Of a DNA stretch of 31,158 nt, positions 9,228 through 19,754 are shown piece after piece. A program made the translations under genes and the position numbers. The stretch lies in the NCBI GenBank assembly GCA_036555425.1, contig DATBLL010000104.1, positions 1 to 31,158 of the forward strand. Reading direction: 5' to 3'. The notes beneath the pieces are model-generated. The model did not search any database. It was not told the origin of the DNA and saw nothing but the letters and a program-made list of their open reading frames with translations. The stretch comes from SBBV01 sp036555425. GTDB lineage: Bacteria; Pseudomonadota; Alphaproteobacteria; Bin65. Numbering within the stretch: position 1 is the stretch's first letter; every line of letters starts with the position of its first letter.

Positions 9228-9617
9228 TCACGTGGAGCGCGGCGCCTGCCGCAGCAGGCGTGCGCCCAGCGCGCGTGCGATCGCCGCGACGCCCGCGCGC
9301 GCGCGCGGGTGCCCGCGCAGCACGACGCTCCTGAAGCCCATGCGCAACGCGGACAAGGCCCGGCCGGGATCGTCGGCGCAGTCCATGACGGCGTCGATCG
9401 CGATTCCCGGAAACTCGGCGCGCGCGGCCTCGACGAGCGCCCAAAAATAGCCGACGCCGAGATAGCGCGCCGCGCCGGGCGGGCTCGCCAGCACGACCGC
9501 CCCGCGCGCGCCGGTCAGCGCCGCCCGCGCCTCCGCGAGCGAGCCGACGACGGCGACGCGCGCGGGAGTGGGCCGCGCGCGGCCTCGGGATTTGCGTCGG
9601 GATCGCTTGATTTGCAT
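9228..9617 (-). CDS. Hypothetical protein upstream of the aldolase gene
   Basis: This 129-residue product starts at the ATG at 9617, with a TTG alternative three bases earlier. It has a basic N-terminus, then an alternating beta/alpha pattern: PARVAVVGSLAEARAAL, GAVVLASPPGAARYLG, FPGIAIDAVMDCADDPGRAL, MGFRSVVLRG. The pattern suggests a small Rossmann-like or flavodoxin-like fold, but no catalytic motif is recognisable. It lies about 134 bases upstream of fba on the same strand. From memory, a similar hypothetical gene is found between pgk and fba in related bacteria. It is probably a real gene, with function unknown. A perfect alternating CG palindrome lies inside it at 9292-9309. Confidence 0.65.
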   Translation of the reverse strand: MQIKRSRRKSRGRARPTPARVAVVGSLAEARAALTGARGAVVLASPPGAARYLGVGYFWALVEAARAEFPGIAIDAVMDCADDPGRALSALRMGFRSVVLRGHPRARAGVAAIARALGARLLRQAPRST

Positions 9618-9756
9618 CAACGGGCTCGGCTGCGAACGCGGCGAAGATCAAGCACTCGCGACGCTCGGCCGCGGCGGCGTGGTTGGCGGCCAAGCTCGGC
9701 GCGTAATAACCTAGGTCGAACCCGAGACAAAGGCTTCGGACCTTGCGGAGAATTGC

Positions 9757-10833
9757 TTGAGCGATATCAAGAAACCGCGCCGGCGTTGGCGCCGGCTCGC
9801 CCTCGCGGCGCTGCTGCTCGCGGCCGCCGGCGGCACCGCGTGGTACGCGATGGGCGGCGTCGCGATCGTCACGGCGTCGCGGCCCGAGCGCGGGCCCGCG
9901 GTCGAAGCCGTCTACGCCACCGGCGCGGTCGAACCAACCTTCTGGGCGAAGGTTTCCTCCACCCAGGTCGGCCGCATCGCCGAGATTCCGATCAAGGAAG
10001 GCGACCGGGTCAAGACCGGCGACGTGCTGATGCGCCTCGACGACCGCGAGGCCAAGCACAAGCTCGCCGAGGCGGAGGCCAAGGAGCGTTTCCTGGCGCA
10101 GGAGGTTACGCGCATGTCGGTGCTGGCGCAGCGCGACTTCGCCTCGCAGCAGACCTTCCAGCGCACCGTCAGCGATCACGGCCAGGCCATGGCCGCGGTG
10201 GCGGCGGCGCGCCAACGCCTCGCCGATCTCACGCTCACCGCACCGCTCGACGGCGAGGTCCTGCGCCTCGACGGCAATGTCGGCGAGGTGCTGCGCAGCG
10301 GCGACGTCGCGGTGTGGATCGGCCAGCGCGAACCGATGCGCATCGAAGCCGAGGTCGACGAAGAGGACATCCCCAAGGTCCAGCGCGGGCAGAAGGTGCT
10401 GGTGAAGGCCGACGCCTGGCCGAGCAAGCTGTTCGCGGCGCAGGTCACCTCGCTCACGCCCAAGGGCGATCCGGTCAGCAAGAATTATCGCGTGCGCATC
10501 ACGCTCGATCCCGGGCAGCCGCTCCAGATCGGCATGACGACAGAGGTGAACATCGTCGTGCGCGAGACCAAAGACGCGCTCTTGGTGCCGTTCAGCGCGC
10601 TGCGCGGCGAGGCCGTGTTCCTCGTCGAGGGCGCGCGCGTGCGCCGCCGGACGATCAGGGTCGGCATCGTCGGCACCACCAAGGCCGAGGTCCTCGACGG
10701 ATTGAAGGAAACCGACCTCGTCGTCTCCGATCCGCCGGCCGGTTTGAAGGACGGCGATTTCGTCAAGGTACGCGCCGCCCAGCCCGCGCCGGGCGCCGCG
10801 GCCGCGGACAAGAAAGAGCCGCGCCACCAGTGA
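9757..10833 (+). CDS. Periplasmic adaptor (HlyD/RND-type) of an ABC exporter
   Basis: This 358-residue protein starts at TTG 9757, six bases after a GGAG ribosome-binding site. It has a basic cytoplasmic N-terminus (KKPRRRWRR), one membrane anchor (about residues 14-32), then a biotinyl-lipoyl half (VGRIAEIPIKEGDRVKTGD). A coiled-coil hairpin with many Ala, Glu and Gln residues follows, then the second lipoyl half (LTAPLDGEVLRLDGNVGEV) and a beta-barrel domain. Such proteins bridge an inner-membrane transporter to a TolC-type outer-membrane channel. Its stop overlaps the permease start in GTGA, so the three genes form a tight operon. No TolC homologue is in the window. The substrate is unknown. 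Confidence 0.9.
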   Translation: MSDIKKPRRRWRRLALAALLLAAAGGTAWYAMGGVAIVTASRPERGPAVEAVYATGAVEPTFWAKVSSTQVGRIAEIPIKEGDRVKTGDVLMRLDDREAKHKLAEAEAKERFLAQEVTRMSVLAQRDFASQQTFQRTVSDHGQAMAAVAAARQRLADLTLTAPLDGEVLRLDGNVGEVLRSGDVAVWIGQREPMRIEAEVDEEDIPKVQRGQKVLVKADAWPSKLFAAQVTSLTPKGDPVSKNYRVRITLDPGQPLQIGMTTEVNIVVRETKDALLVPFSALRGEAVFLVEGARVRRRTIRVGIVGTTKAEVLDGLKETDLVVSDPPAGLKDGDFVKVRAAQPAPGAAAADKKEPRHQ

Positions 10834-12070
10834 ACCTCAAGCTCGACATCGCGCTCACGCACCTCAGGGCGAGGAAGCGCCAGACGCTGGTTTCGGTGCT
10901 CGGCGTCGCGATGGGCGTCGGCTTCTTCATCGCCATCGCCTCGCTGATGCAGGGCTTCCAGGAAGACCTGGTGCGCCGCGTGATCGACAACTCGCCGCAC
11001 ATCACGATGAAGGACGAGTTCCGCGACCCGCCGCGCCAGCCGATCGAGATCGCATACGCTGGAGGGGCCATAGCGCTGCGCGGCGTGAAGCCCAAGACCG
11101 AGATCCGCGGCATACGGCGCGCGGGCCAGATCATGCAGGCGCTCACCACCTGGCAGGGCCTGACCGTCTCGCAGGTGCTGCAGGGCCAGGGCTTCCTGCG
11201 CTACGGCAGCAAGGAGCGCTCGGCCACCATCACCGGCATCGAGCCCGACCGCGAGCGCCTCGTGACGCGCATCGAGAAGGACATCGTTGCGGGCTCGATC
11301 GATGCGCTCAAGACCGCGGCCAACGGCATCATCCTCGGGCGCGGGCTCGCACGGCGGCTGGCGCTCGAAATGAACGACACGGTGACGGTCACCTCGCCGA
11401 CCGGCGTCATCATGCGCATGAAGGTGGTCGGCATCTCGCACACCGGCGTTCTCGCCTTCGACGAGGTCAACGCCTACGTCCTGCTCAAGAAGAATCAGAT
11501 CCTGCAGGGCAAGAGCAACATCGTGAACCAGCTCCGCATGCGCGTCGACGACATCAACCTGTCGCGCGCCATCGCGGGCAAGGTGGAGAGCCGCTTCGGC
11601 TACAAGACCGAGAGCTGGGACGAGGCGAACGAAGGCGTGTTCGGCGTGTTCTTCATCCAGAACATGATCATGTATTCGGTGACGAGCGCCATCCTCGTCG
11701 TCGCCTGCTTCGGCATCTTCAACATCATCTCGACGGTGATCTTCGAGAAGACGCGCGACATCGCGATCATGAAATCGATGGGCTTCGCCGAGGGCGACGT
11801 GCGCACGATCTTCCTGCTCGAGGGGCTGGCGCTGGGTGCCATCGGCGCCGGCATCGGCTGCGCGCTCGGGCTCCTCCTCACCTACATGCTCTCGGTCGTC
11901 CGCTTCAAGGCGGTGGGCCTCGTCGAGATCCAGCAGTTTATCTTGAAGTGGTCGTTTTGGCACTACGTGATCGCGAGCGGCATCGCGATGGTTTCGGCCG
12001 TGGCCGCCGCCTATATCCCCTCGCGCCGCGCCGCGAAGGTCAATCCCGTCGAGATCGTGCGCGGCGCGGC

Positions 12071-12074
<4 letters not shown>
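10830..12074 (+). CDS. ABC transporter permease, FtsX/MacB-like (DevC-type)
   Basis: This 414-residue permease starts at GTG 10830, overlapping the adaptor stop. The topology is that of the MacB/LolCE superfamily. There is one N-terminal helix (about residues 20-43), a periplasmic MacB-like domain of about 230 residues, then three C-terminal helices in an FtsX domain (about 277-304, 330-355, 380-400). It ends with YIPSRRAAKVNPVEIVRG, the characteristic FtsX-family tail. The coupling region EKTRDIAIMKSMGF is conserved. With the adaptor and ATPase it resembles DevBCA or MacAB-type exporters, and the separate ATPase points to the DevBCA arrangement. Lipoprotein release (LolCDE) is less likely because an HlyD-type adaptor is present. 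Confidence 0.9.
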
Positions 12075-12805
<731 letters not shown>

Positions 12806-12814
12806 GGCGTTCAA

Positions 12815-12830
12815 GGCTCGCGGTCGAGCC
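12815..12830 (+). terminator. Weak terminator-like hairpin after the ABC operon
   Basis: GGCTCG at 12815-12820 pairs with CGAGCC at 12825-12830 around a CGGT loop, ten bases after the ATPase stop. There is no immediate T-run. The nearest is a TTTTTT about 25 bases on. It may be a weak or Rho-assisted end of transcription. Confidence 0.35.
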
Positions 12831-12864
12831 GTCAATAGGACGGCCGCGGTATAGGATTTTTTGC

Positions 12865-12893
12865 TTGACAACCGCGCCACATAGTTTCTATCT
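12865..12893 (+). promoter_or_regulatory. Promoter for the small gene at 12926
   Basis: TTGACA at 12865-12870 (preceded by C, giving CTTGAC) is followed by 17 bases and CTATCT at 12888-12893. This matches the alphaproteobacterial housekeeping form CTTGAC-N17-CTATAT closely. The segment is clearly AT-richer than its surroundings. The gene's GAGGA ribosome-binding site follows about 20 bases later. Confidence 0.6.
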
Positions 12894-12925
12894 TTGTTCT
12901 TTACCCTCACAGGTTGAGGAAAAGA

Positions 12926-13267
12926 ATGAACAACTTGCTTCATTTGAGTGGTGGTGTTGGACGTGGTCAGGACAATGACGAAGAAGACGCTTTCGCCGCC
13001 GACAATGCGCTGCGCGAGATCGGTGCCTACCGGCCGCCGCCGGAATACGCGACCGAGCCCCAGCGCTACACGACCGAACCGATGGTCGATGCGCTCGAGA
13101 ACTCTCAAGAACAAAACGGGATCAAAGTGGACGGTTACGCAGAACCCGGGGGCAACGCGCCGCTCGCACATTCAGACATAGCATTCGAAGGCGTGGAGGT
13201 GTCGGCCCATTCGCGGAAACCCGATGTGCGGGCGGTTAGCAGCACTTCTAATCCCATCTGCCTCTAA
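12926..13267 (+). CDS. Small protein with a peptidoglycan-binding-like module
   Basis: This 113-residue product starts at ATG 12926 behind a GAGGA ribosome-binding site and a strong promoter. Residues about 15-75 follow a helix pattern (DAFAADNALREIGAY, then YTTEPMVDALENSQEQNG, then IKVDGYAEPGG). This resembles the PG_binding_1 fold of alphaproteobacterial proteins that contain LKVDGxMxPGG. After that the sequence becomes unlike any domain I know and ends in SNPICL, so the C-terminal third may be frameshifted or freshly evolved. There is no signal peptide. Base and codon use are less GC-rich than the neighbours, hinting at transfer or weak selection. It could be a truncated copy of a larger multi-repeat protein. 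Confidence 0.55.
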   Translation: MNNLLHLSGGVGRGQDNDEEDAFAADNALREIGAYRPPPEYATEPQRYTTEPMVDALENSQEQNGIKVDGYAEPGGNAPLAHSDIAFEGVEVSAHSRKPDVRAVSSTSNPICL

Positions 13268-13320
13268 CCGCCTCTGATGCAGATCATTTGAAACCACCGC
13301 CGCGCCGTTATGTTGAGCCA

Positions 13321-14607
13321 ATGGACCCCCTCGACCCCTTCCTCCGCCTCGGTGCTTCGCTGCTGATCGGCTTTCTGATCGGCTTCGAGCGCGGATGGCG
13401 CAAGCGCGACGATCCCGAGGGCTCGCGCCCGGCGGGCTTGCGCACCTTTGCGCTGATCGGCCTCGTCGGCGGCGTCGCCGGGCTGCTCGGCGAAACCTTA
13501 GGCGCGCTCGTGATCGCCGCCGGGTTCATTGCCGTCGCGGGCCTCGCGGTCGCCACCTATTTCGCCTCGGTGCGCGCCGACGGCCGCATCGGCGCCACCA
13601 CCGAGTTCGCGACGGTGGTCGCCTATGCCCTCGGCGCGCTCGCCGGGCACGGGCAGATCGTGCTGGCACTCGCCGCGGCCCTCGTCACCGTGGCGCTTCT
13701 CGACACCAAGGCGCCGCTGCACGGACTCCTCCAGCGCATTCATCACGACGAGCTGCGCTCGGCGATCAAGCTGCTGCTCGTCTCCGCCGTGCTGCTGCCG
13801 ATCCTGCCCGATCAGGCCTACGGGCCCGGCGGCGTCCTCAACCCGCACAAGCTCTGGTGGATCGTCGTCCTCATCGCCGGCCTCTCGCTCGCCGGCCATT
13901 TCGCGCAGCGCTTCGCCGGGCCCAGCGCGGGACCGATCCTCTCCGGGCTCTTCGGCGGCCTGGTGTCCTCCACGGCGCTGACCATGAGCGCGGCGCGGCT
14001 CTCCCTCCGCGCGGGGGCTCTCGATGCCTCCGAGGCCGCCGCCGTTGCAGCCGCGCAGGCGGTGATGAGCGTTCGCATCCTCGTCGTCGTCGGCGCGCTC
14101 AATCTGCCGCTGGTGCCAATGCTGCTTGCGCCCTTTGGCGTGGCCGCAGCGGCATCGATGGCCGCCGCCTACCTGCTCGCGCGGCGGGCCGGCGCACGGC
14201 GCCGCGGCGGCGATGAAGACGGCAATGCCGGCCGTGGCGCGGATCGCGATGCGGCGAAGGCGCCCGACGATCTCGGTGCCGCCATCGTCTTCGCTGCCGT
14301 CTTGGCGGGCGTGATGCTGATCGCCCACTACGCGCGGGCCTGGCTCGGCCCCACCGGGCTCTACGCGACGGCGGCGCTGGCCGGCCTCGTCGACGTCGAT
14401 GCCATCACGGTGACGGCGGCGACCCTCGCCGAAGCGCCCGCCTCCCACATCGTCGGCGCCATCCTCATCGCCGCGGCCGTCAACACGCTCATCAAGATCG
14501 GCATCGCGTTTTCGGCGGGCTCGCGCGCTTTCGCCGGCCGCGTCGCCGTCGTGATCGCGGCCGTGCTGGCCGCCGGCGCCGCCGGCTACGCGGCCACGCT
14601 GCTCTAG
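13321..14607 (+). CDS. MgtC/SapB and DUF4010 domain membrane protein
   Basis: This 428-residue inner-membrane protein starts at the ATG at 13321 (MDPLDPFLRLG). The N-terminal 130 residues form an MgtC/SapB domain: LLIGFLIGFERGW, then LRTFALIGLVGGVAGLL and GRIGATTEFATVVAYALG. The C-terminal part is a DUF4010 domain with several more helices, including FGGLVSSTALTMSAARLS and GLVDVDAITVTAATLA. I count about 11-12 hydrophobic helices. MgtC proteins are linked to survival in low magnesium and acid. The role of MgtC-DUF4010 fusions is not established. It stands alone between the small gene and gap. No Mg2+ leader was recognised in the roughly 50 bases upstream. Confidence 0.88.
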   Translation: MDPLDPFLRLGASLLIGFLIGFERGWRKRDDPEGSRPAGLRTFALIGLVGGVAGLLGETLGALVIAAGFIAVAGLAVATYFASVRADGRIGATTEFATVVAYALGALAGHGQIVLALAAALVTVALLDTKAPLHGLLQRIHHDELRSAIKLLLVSAVLLPILPDQAYGPGGVLNPHKLWWIVVLIAGLSLAGHFAQRFAGPSAGPILSGLFGGLVSSTALTMSAARLSLRAGALDASEAAAVAAAQAVMSVRILVVVGALNLPLVPMLLAPFGVAAAASMAAAYLLARRAGARRRGGDEDGNAGRGADRDAAKAPDDLGAAIVFAAVLAGVMLIAHYARAWLGPTGLYATAALAGLVDVDAITVTAATLAEAPASHIVGAILIAAAVNTLIKIGIAFSAGSRAFAGRVAVVIAAVLAAGAAGYAATLL

Positions 14608-14783
14608 CCGGGCGGGGCTTTGCATCCCGTTCGATGTAGGTACAATTGATGTATCTACATGGAAATGGCACATGAGCGACGCGAAGGCATACCGCTACGG
14701 GCTGGCGCCGCCGGCGGACGCCGGCGGCGTCGACATCGGCGTAGCGCTGGATCGCGTAGATCACCGCCGGGACGGAGGCCGCG
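14608..14783. other. Intergenic region between MgtC-DUF4010 and gap
   Basis: This stretch of 176 bases contains the operator-like palindrome. To its right a short plus-strand frame from an ATG at 14672 begins MSDAKAYRYG but runs into the gap gene antisense and lacks a ribosome-binding site. I do not regard it as a gene. It might be the first codons of something lost. Confidence 0.4.
14634..14660. promoter_or_regulatory. Operator-like palindrome (two TGTA-NN-TACA sites)
   Basis: ATGTAGGTAC (14634-14643) and GTATCTACAT (14651-14660) form 10-base inverted arms with one mismatch and a 7-base spacer. The same bases also contain two direct copies of a smaller palindrome, TGTAggTACA at 14635-14644 and TGTAtcTACA at 14650-14659, spaced 15 bases centre to centre. 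This TGTA/TACA layout recalls BlaI/MecI/CopY-family operators. That family assignment is inference. No obvious regulated gene follows. Confidence 0.5.
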
Positions 14784-15797
14784 TCAGTGCATCACCTTCC
14801 CCATCACCACCGCCACGTCCGACATGCGGTTGGAGAAGCCCCACTCGTTGTCGTACCAGGCGAGCACGCGCACGAACTTGCCGTCGATGACCTGGGTCTG
14901 CGTCAGGTCGAAGGTGGCGCTGGCCGGGTTGTGGTTGAAGTCGATCGAAACGAGCTGCGCGCTATTGACCGCGAGGATGCCCTTCAAGGGCCCCGAGGCC
15001 GCGGCCTTCTTGACCGCCTCGTTCACCTCGTCAGCCGTTGTCGCGCGCTTGGCGTCAAACTTGAAATCGATCAGCGAGACGTTGGGCGTCGGCACGCGCA
15101 CCGAGGTTCCATCGAGCTTGCCCTTGAGCTCGGGCAGCACGAGGCCCACGGCCTTGGCGGCGCCGGTCGAGGTCGGGATCAGCGAGACGCCGGCGGCGCG
15201 CGCGCGGCGGAAATCCTTGTGCAACGTGTCGACGGTGCTCTGATCGCCGGTGTAGGCGTGGATCGTCGTCATGTAGCCGCGCTCGATGCCGATCGCGTCG
15301 TTGAGCACCTTGGCCACCGGCGCCAAGCAGTTCGTCGTGCACGAGGCGTTCGAAACGATGCCGTGATTGTTGTTGAGCTGCTGGTGATTGACGCCGTAGA
15401 CGACGGTCAAGTCGGCGCCTTCGGCCGGGGCCGAGATCAGCACCTTCTTGGCGCCGGACTCCAAGTGCCTGGCCGCCTGCTCGCGCTTGGTGAAGATGCC
15501 CGTGCACTCCATCACCACGTCGACGCCCAGCGATTTCCACGGCAGCTTGGTGGGGTCGCGCTCGGCCGTCACCTTGATGGCGCCGCCGCCGAGATCGATC
15601 GTGTCGCCCTTGGCCGTAACGTCGCCCGGGAAGGTGCCGTGCACCGAATCGTATTTCAGCAGGTGCGCGTTGGCCTCGACCGAGCCCAGATCGTTGATGC
15701 CGACGAATTCGAGATCGCGGCGCTTGGCCTCGTAGGCGGCGCGGAGCACGAGCCGGCCGATGCGACCGAAGCCGTTGATGGCGACGCGGAGCGGCAT
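14784..15797 (-). CDS. gap: Glyceraldehyde-3-phosphate dehydrogenase, type I
   Basis: GAPDH oxidatively phosphorylates glyceraldehyde-3-phosphate to 1,3-bisphosphoglycerate in glycolysis, with the reverse direction in gluconeogenesis or the Calvin cycle. The 337-residue product starts at ATG 15797 after a GGGAGAA ribosome-binding site. The NAD-binding motif INGFGRIGR is at 7-15, and Asp36 (INDLGS) favours NAD+. The active-site motif SNASCTTNC places the catalytic cysteine at 153, with the catalytic histidine at 180 (TTIHAYTGDQ). WYDNEWGFSNRM near the C-terminus is intact. It lies on the same strand as tkt and is separated from it by two VOC genes. pgk does not follow it, contrary to the usual cluster. 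Confidence 0.97.
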   Translation of the reverse strand: MPLRVAINGFGRIGRLVLRAAYEAKRRDLEFVGINDLGSVEANAHLLKYDSVHGTFPGDVTAKGDTIDLGGGAIKVTAERDPTKLPWKSLGVDVVMECTGIFTKREQAARHLESGAKKVLISAPAEGADLTVVYGVNHQQLNNNHGIVSNASCTTNCLAPVAKVLNDAIGIERGYMTTIHAYTGDQSTVDTLHKDFRRARAAGVSLIPTSTGAAKAVGLVLPELKGKLDGTSVRVPTPNVSLIDFKFDAKRATTADEVNEAVKKAAASGPLKGILAVNSAQLVSIDFNHNPASATFDLTQTQVIDGKFVRVLAWYDNEWGFSNRMSDVAVVMGKVMH

Positions 15798-15830
15798 GGA
15801 ATTCTCCCTTTTCTTCCTTTTGGTGCGCGG

Positions 15831-16241
15831 TCAGAAATTCTGGGCCTGATCTGCGGCCGTGCCGGGCGCGTGGCAGACGGCCTCGATATTGTGTCCGTCG
15901 GGATCGAAGACAAAGGCGGCGTAGTAATTCGGATGATAGTGGGGGCGCAGCCCAGGCGGCCCGTTGTCGCGCCCGCCGGCGCCCAGCGCTGCCCGGTAGA
16001 ACGCATCGACCTCGGCGCGGTTCGCGGCGGTGAAGGCGAAATGGAGCGTCCGTTCGAGGGCGCCGCCGCCCGCGATCCAGAAGACGGCGTGCGCAACGCC
16101 GAAGCCGGCGCGGTCGGGCGCGCCCGAGGGCTCGGCCGGCAATTCCTTCTTCATGGCATAGCCGAGCGGCGCCAGCGCGGCCGCGTAGAAGTCGCGGCTC
16201 TTACGGCAGTCGCCGACGTCAAGGCCGAGGTGATCGATCAC
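15831..16241 (-). CDS. VOC (glyoxalase/bleomycin-resistance fold) protein, copy 1
   Basis: This 136-residue protein begins at a GTG at 16241-16239, which overlaps the stop of the upstream paralogue in GTGA. It has the VOC beta-alpha-beta-beta-beta pattern: VIDHLGLDVGDCRKSRDFY with a candidate metal-binding His4, and FDPDGHNIEAVCH, whose Glu is the usual last metal ligand. The central GGRDNGPPGLRPHYHPNYY segment is nearly the same as in copy 2. The reaction is unknown. Members include dioxygenases, isomerases and resistance proteins. It is followed 33 bases later by gap and probably shares its transcript. Confidence 0.88.
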   Translation of the reverse strand: MIDHLGLDVGDCRKSRDFYAAALAPLGYAMKKELPAEPSGAPDRAGFGVAHAVFWIAGGGALERTLHFAFTAANRAEVDAFYRAALGAGGRDNGPPGLRPHYHPNYYAAFVFDPDGHNIEAVCHAPGTAADQAQNF

Positions 16242-16720
16242 CGCTTCTTCCGTTTCGCCCCCGCCCTCTTGGCAAGCTTCCTGGCGGCCCTCTTCTTGAC
16301 CGATTTCGTGGCCGCGCTCTTCGCCGCCGGTGCCCCGCCCGGCGGGTAGTGGCACACGACCTCGACATTGTGTCCGTCGGGATCGAGCACGAAGGCGCCG
16401 TAATAGTTGGGATGATAGTGCGCGCGGATCCCGGGCGGCCCGTTGTCGCGCCCGCCCGCGGCGAGCGCGGCCTTGTAGAACGCATCAACGAGCGCGCGGC
16501 TCTTGACGGCGAAAGCGATATGCGTGTGCGGCCGGGTTGGGCCGCCGCCGGCGAGCCAGAGATCGGGCTTCCCGTCGCCCAGGCCCGCGGCGGGCTGGCC
16601 GCCCGCCTGCTCGGCCGGGAATTCCATCATCACCTTGTAGCCGATCGGCGCCAGCGCCTTGGCGTAGAACTCCTTGCTCTTGGCGAAATCGCTGACCGCG
16701 AGACCCATATGGTCGATCAT
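16238..16720 (-). CDS. VOC-fold protein, copy 2, with Lys/Arg-rich tail
   Basis: This 160-residue paralogue of the next gene starts at ATG 16720, 16 bases after the tkt stop. It opens with MIDHMGLAVSDFAKSKEFY and carries AFVLDPDGHNVEVVCHYPP. Both ends thus keep the metal-ligand positions of the VOC fold. After about residue 132 it gains an Ala/Lys/Arg tail (KSAATKSVKKRAARKLAKR and on to KRKKR) that resembles the basic repeats of histone H1-like proteins. Copy 1 lacks it. The tail suggests binding to nucleic acid or another polyanion, but this is inference. Spacing shows it is in one operon with tkt, copy 1 and gap. Confidence 0.88.
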   Translation of the reverse strand: MIDHMGLAVSDFAKSKEFYAKALAPIGYKVMMEFPAEQAGGQPAAGLGDGKPDLWLAGGGPTRPHTHIAFAVKSRALVDAFYKAALAAGGRDNGPPGIRAHYHPNYYGAFVLDPDGHNVEVVCHYPPGGAPAAKSAATKSVKKRAARKLAKRAGAKRKKR

Positions 16721-16736
16721 CGGAAGCCCCCAGCGT

Positions 16737-18728
<1,992 letters not shown>

Positions 18729-19105
18729 GAGGCTTGCGTGCGGCGGGCGCGGGCGGGAGGGAATGCGGCGCGAGCGGGCCGCGCGCGGAACATGGCGTCG
18801 GCGACGCGGCGCGTCAACCAGCGCCGGGCGCGCAGTCGATACGCGATCCACAACGCAAACACGCCGGCGGGGATGCGCCCGTCGCCAACGCACCAATCGG
18901 ATGCGGCCGACCGCGCTTGTCCTCGCGCCCGTTTGTCCGAATGCGGCGACCCTCGGGGCGAAAAATCTGTTTGCAACACGCTTGCCGCAATTGACGCCGC
19001 TTCCCACCTCCCCCTATCCTTCCGCCTCAGGGAGTCGGCCCAAGTTGCGGAAACCATTGAAATTCGCTGCGGCCGCTTAGGGGCCGTCGCGGGCCGGTTC
19101 GGGAC
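18729..19105. promoter_or_regulatory. Divergent intergenic region between tkt and the DUF4164-like/zapA genes
   Basis: This 377-base non-coding stretch must hold promoters in both directions. On the plus strand TTGACG at 18991-18996, 17 bases, then CTATCC at 19014-19019 has the same alpha-type form as the promoter at 12865. It lies about 87 bases before the next gene. No equally good site was found for tkt. The open frames crossing this area are long but not protein-like. I see no RNA gene with certainty. Confidence 0.45.
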
Positions 19106-19390
19106 ATGGAACGGCTGGAACAAGCGAGATCGCGCCTCGACCGGGCGCTCGAGAGGCTCGAAGCAGCGCAGCAGGCGCTGGACGACCGCGTGCGCGTGCT
19201 CAAGGCCGCGGTTTCGCCGGGCACGGATTGGCAGGAGCTGATCCGCGCCGTCGAAACCGTGCAGAAGGAAAATCACACGCTCGCCGAGCGCGAGGAGCGG
19301 CTGCGCGGCCGGCTCGACGCGGCGATCGCGCGGCTCGCGGCGATGCTCGGCGAAAACGCCGAAAACGGCGGCGCGGAGAAACGCGCGTGA
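19106..19390 (+). CDS. DUF4164-like coiled-coil protein upstream of zapA
   Basis: This small 94-residue protein is almost entirely helical, with heptad-like spacing of Leu and Ala (LEQARSRLDRALERLEAAQ, then ENHTLAEREERLRGRLDAA). It ends in an acidic/polar tail. Small coiled-coil proteins of the DUF4164 type commonly precede zapA in alphaproteobacteria, and this one overlaps the zapA start (GTGA). A role at the division site together with ZapA is plausible from position only. No catalytic features are present. Confidence 0.8.
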   Translation: MERLEQARSRLDRALERLEAAQQALDDRVRVLKAAVSPGTDWQELIRAVETVQKENHTLAEREERLRGRLDAAIARLAAMLGENAENGGAEKRA

Positions 19391-19743
19391 GCGAAGTCAC
19401 GATCACCGTCAACCGCCGCCCCTATCGCCTCGCCTGCGAGGACGGACAGGAGAAGCATCTCCAGGCGCTGGCGGCCGGGATCGATGCGCGCGTCTCCGAT
19501 CTCGTCGGCAAGTTCGGCCAGATCGGCGACCAGCAGCTGCTCGTCATGGTCGGCCTCCTGTTTGCCGACGAGGCGAACGAGCTGCGCCGCCGGCTCGAGC
19601 AGCAGGAGCGGCTTTCAGCCGAGCATGCTTCCGCCTTCGCGGCCGCCGACGCGGCCGCCGCCGGCGTGCTCGATGCAATGGCCGAGCGGATCGAGGCGCT
19701 TGCCGCCGGCGTCGAGCGCGCGGCCCGGGAACTCAGCAAATGA
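19387..19743 (+). CDS. zapA: Cell division protein ZapA
   Basis: ZapA binds FtsZ filaments and promotes Z-ring bundling at mid-cell. The 118-residue product starts at GTG 19387, overlapping the previous stop. The N-terminal domain is typical: VTITVNRRPYRLACEDGQE, then LQALAAGIDARVSDL and LLVMVGLLFADE. A C-terminal coiled coil with Ala-rich heptads follows. The divergent tkt gene and the downstream 5-formyltetrahydrofolate cyclo-ligase are the usual neighbours. In many proteobacteria the 6S RNA gene lies between zapA and that cyclo-ligase. Here a protein gene fills the interval. Confidence 0.92.
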   Translation: MSEVTITVNRRPYRLACEDGQEKHLQALAAGIDARVSDLVGKFGQIGDQQLLVMVGLLFADEANELRRRLEQQERLSAEHASAFAAADAAAAGVLDAMAERIEALAAGVERAARELSK

Positions 19744-19754
19744 GGGGAAGACCG

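Noticed and set aside
9138..10829. Upstream half of the long frame that leads into the ABC permease
   Set aside because: The permease starts at GTG 10830, overlapping the adaptor stop. The upstream part is out of frame with the adaptor gene and not protein-like.
18729..19007. N-terminal extension of transketolase
   Set aside because: The frame is open to 19007, but the sequence before MHQPAVS is Arg-rich and not transketolase. The product from 18728 already has full family length.
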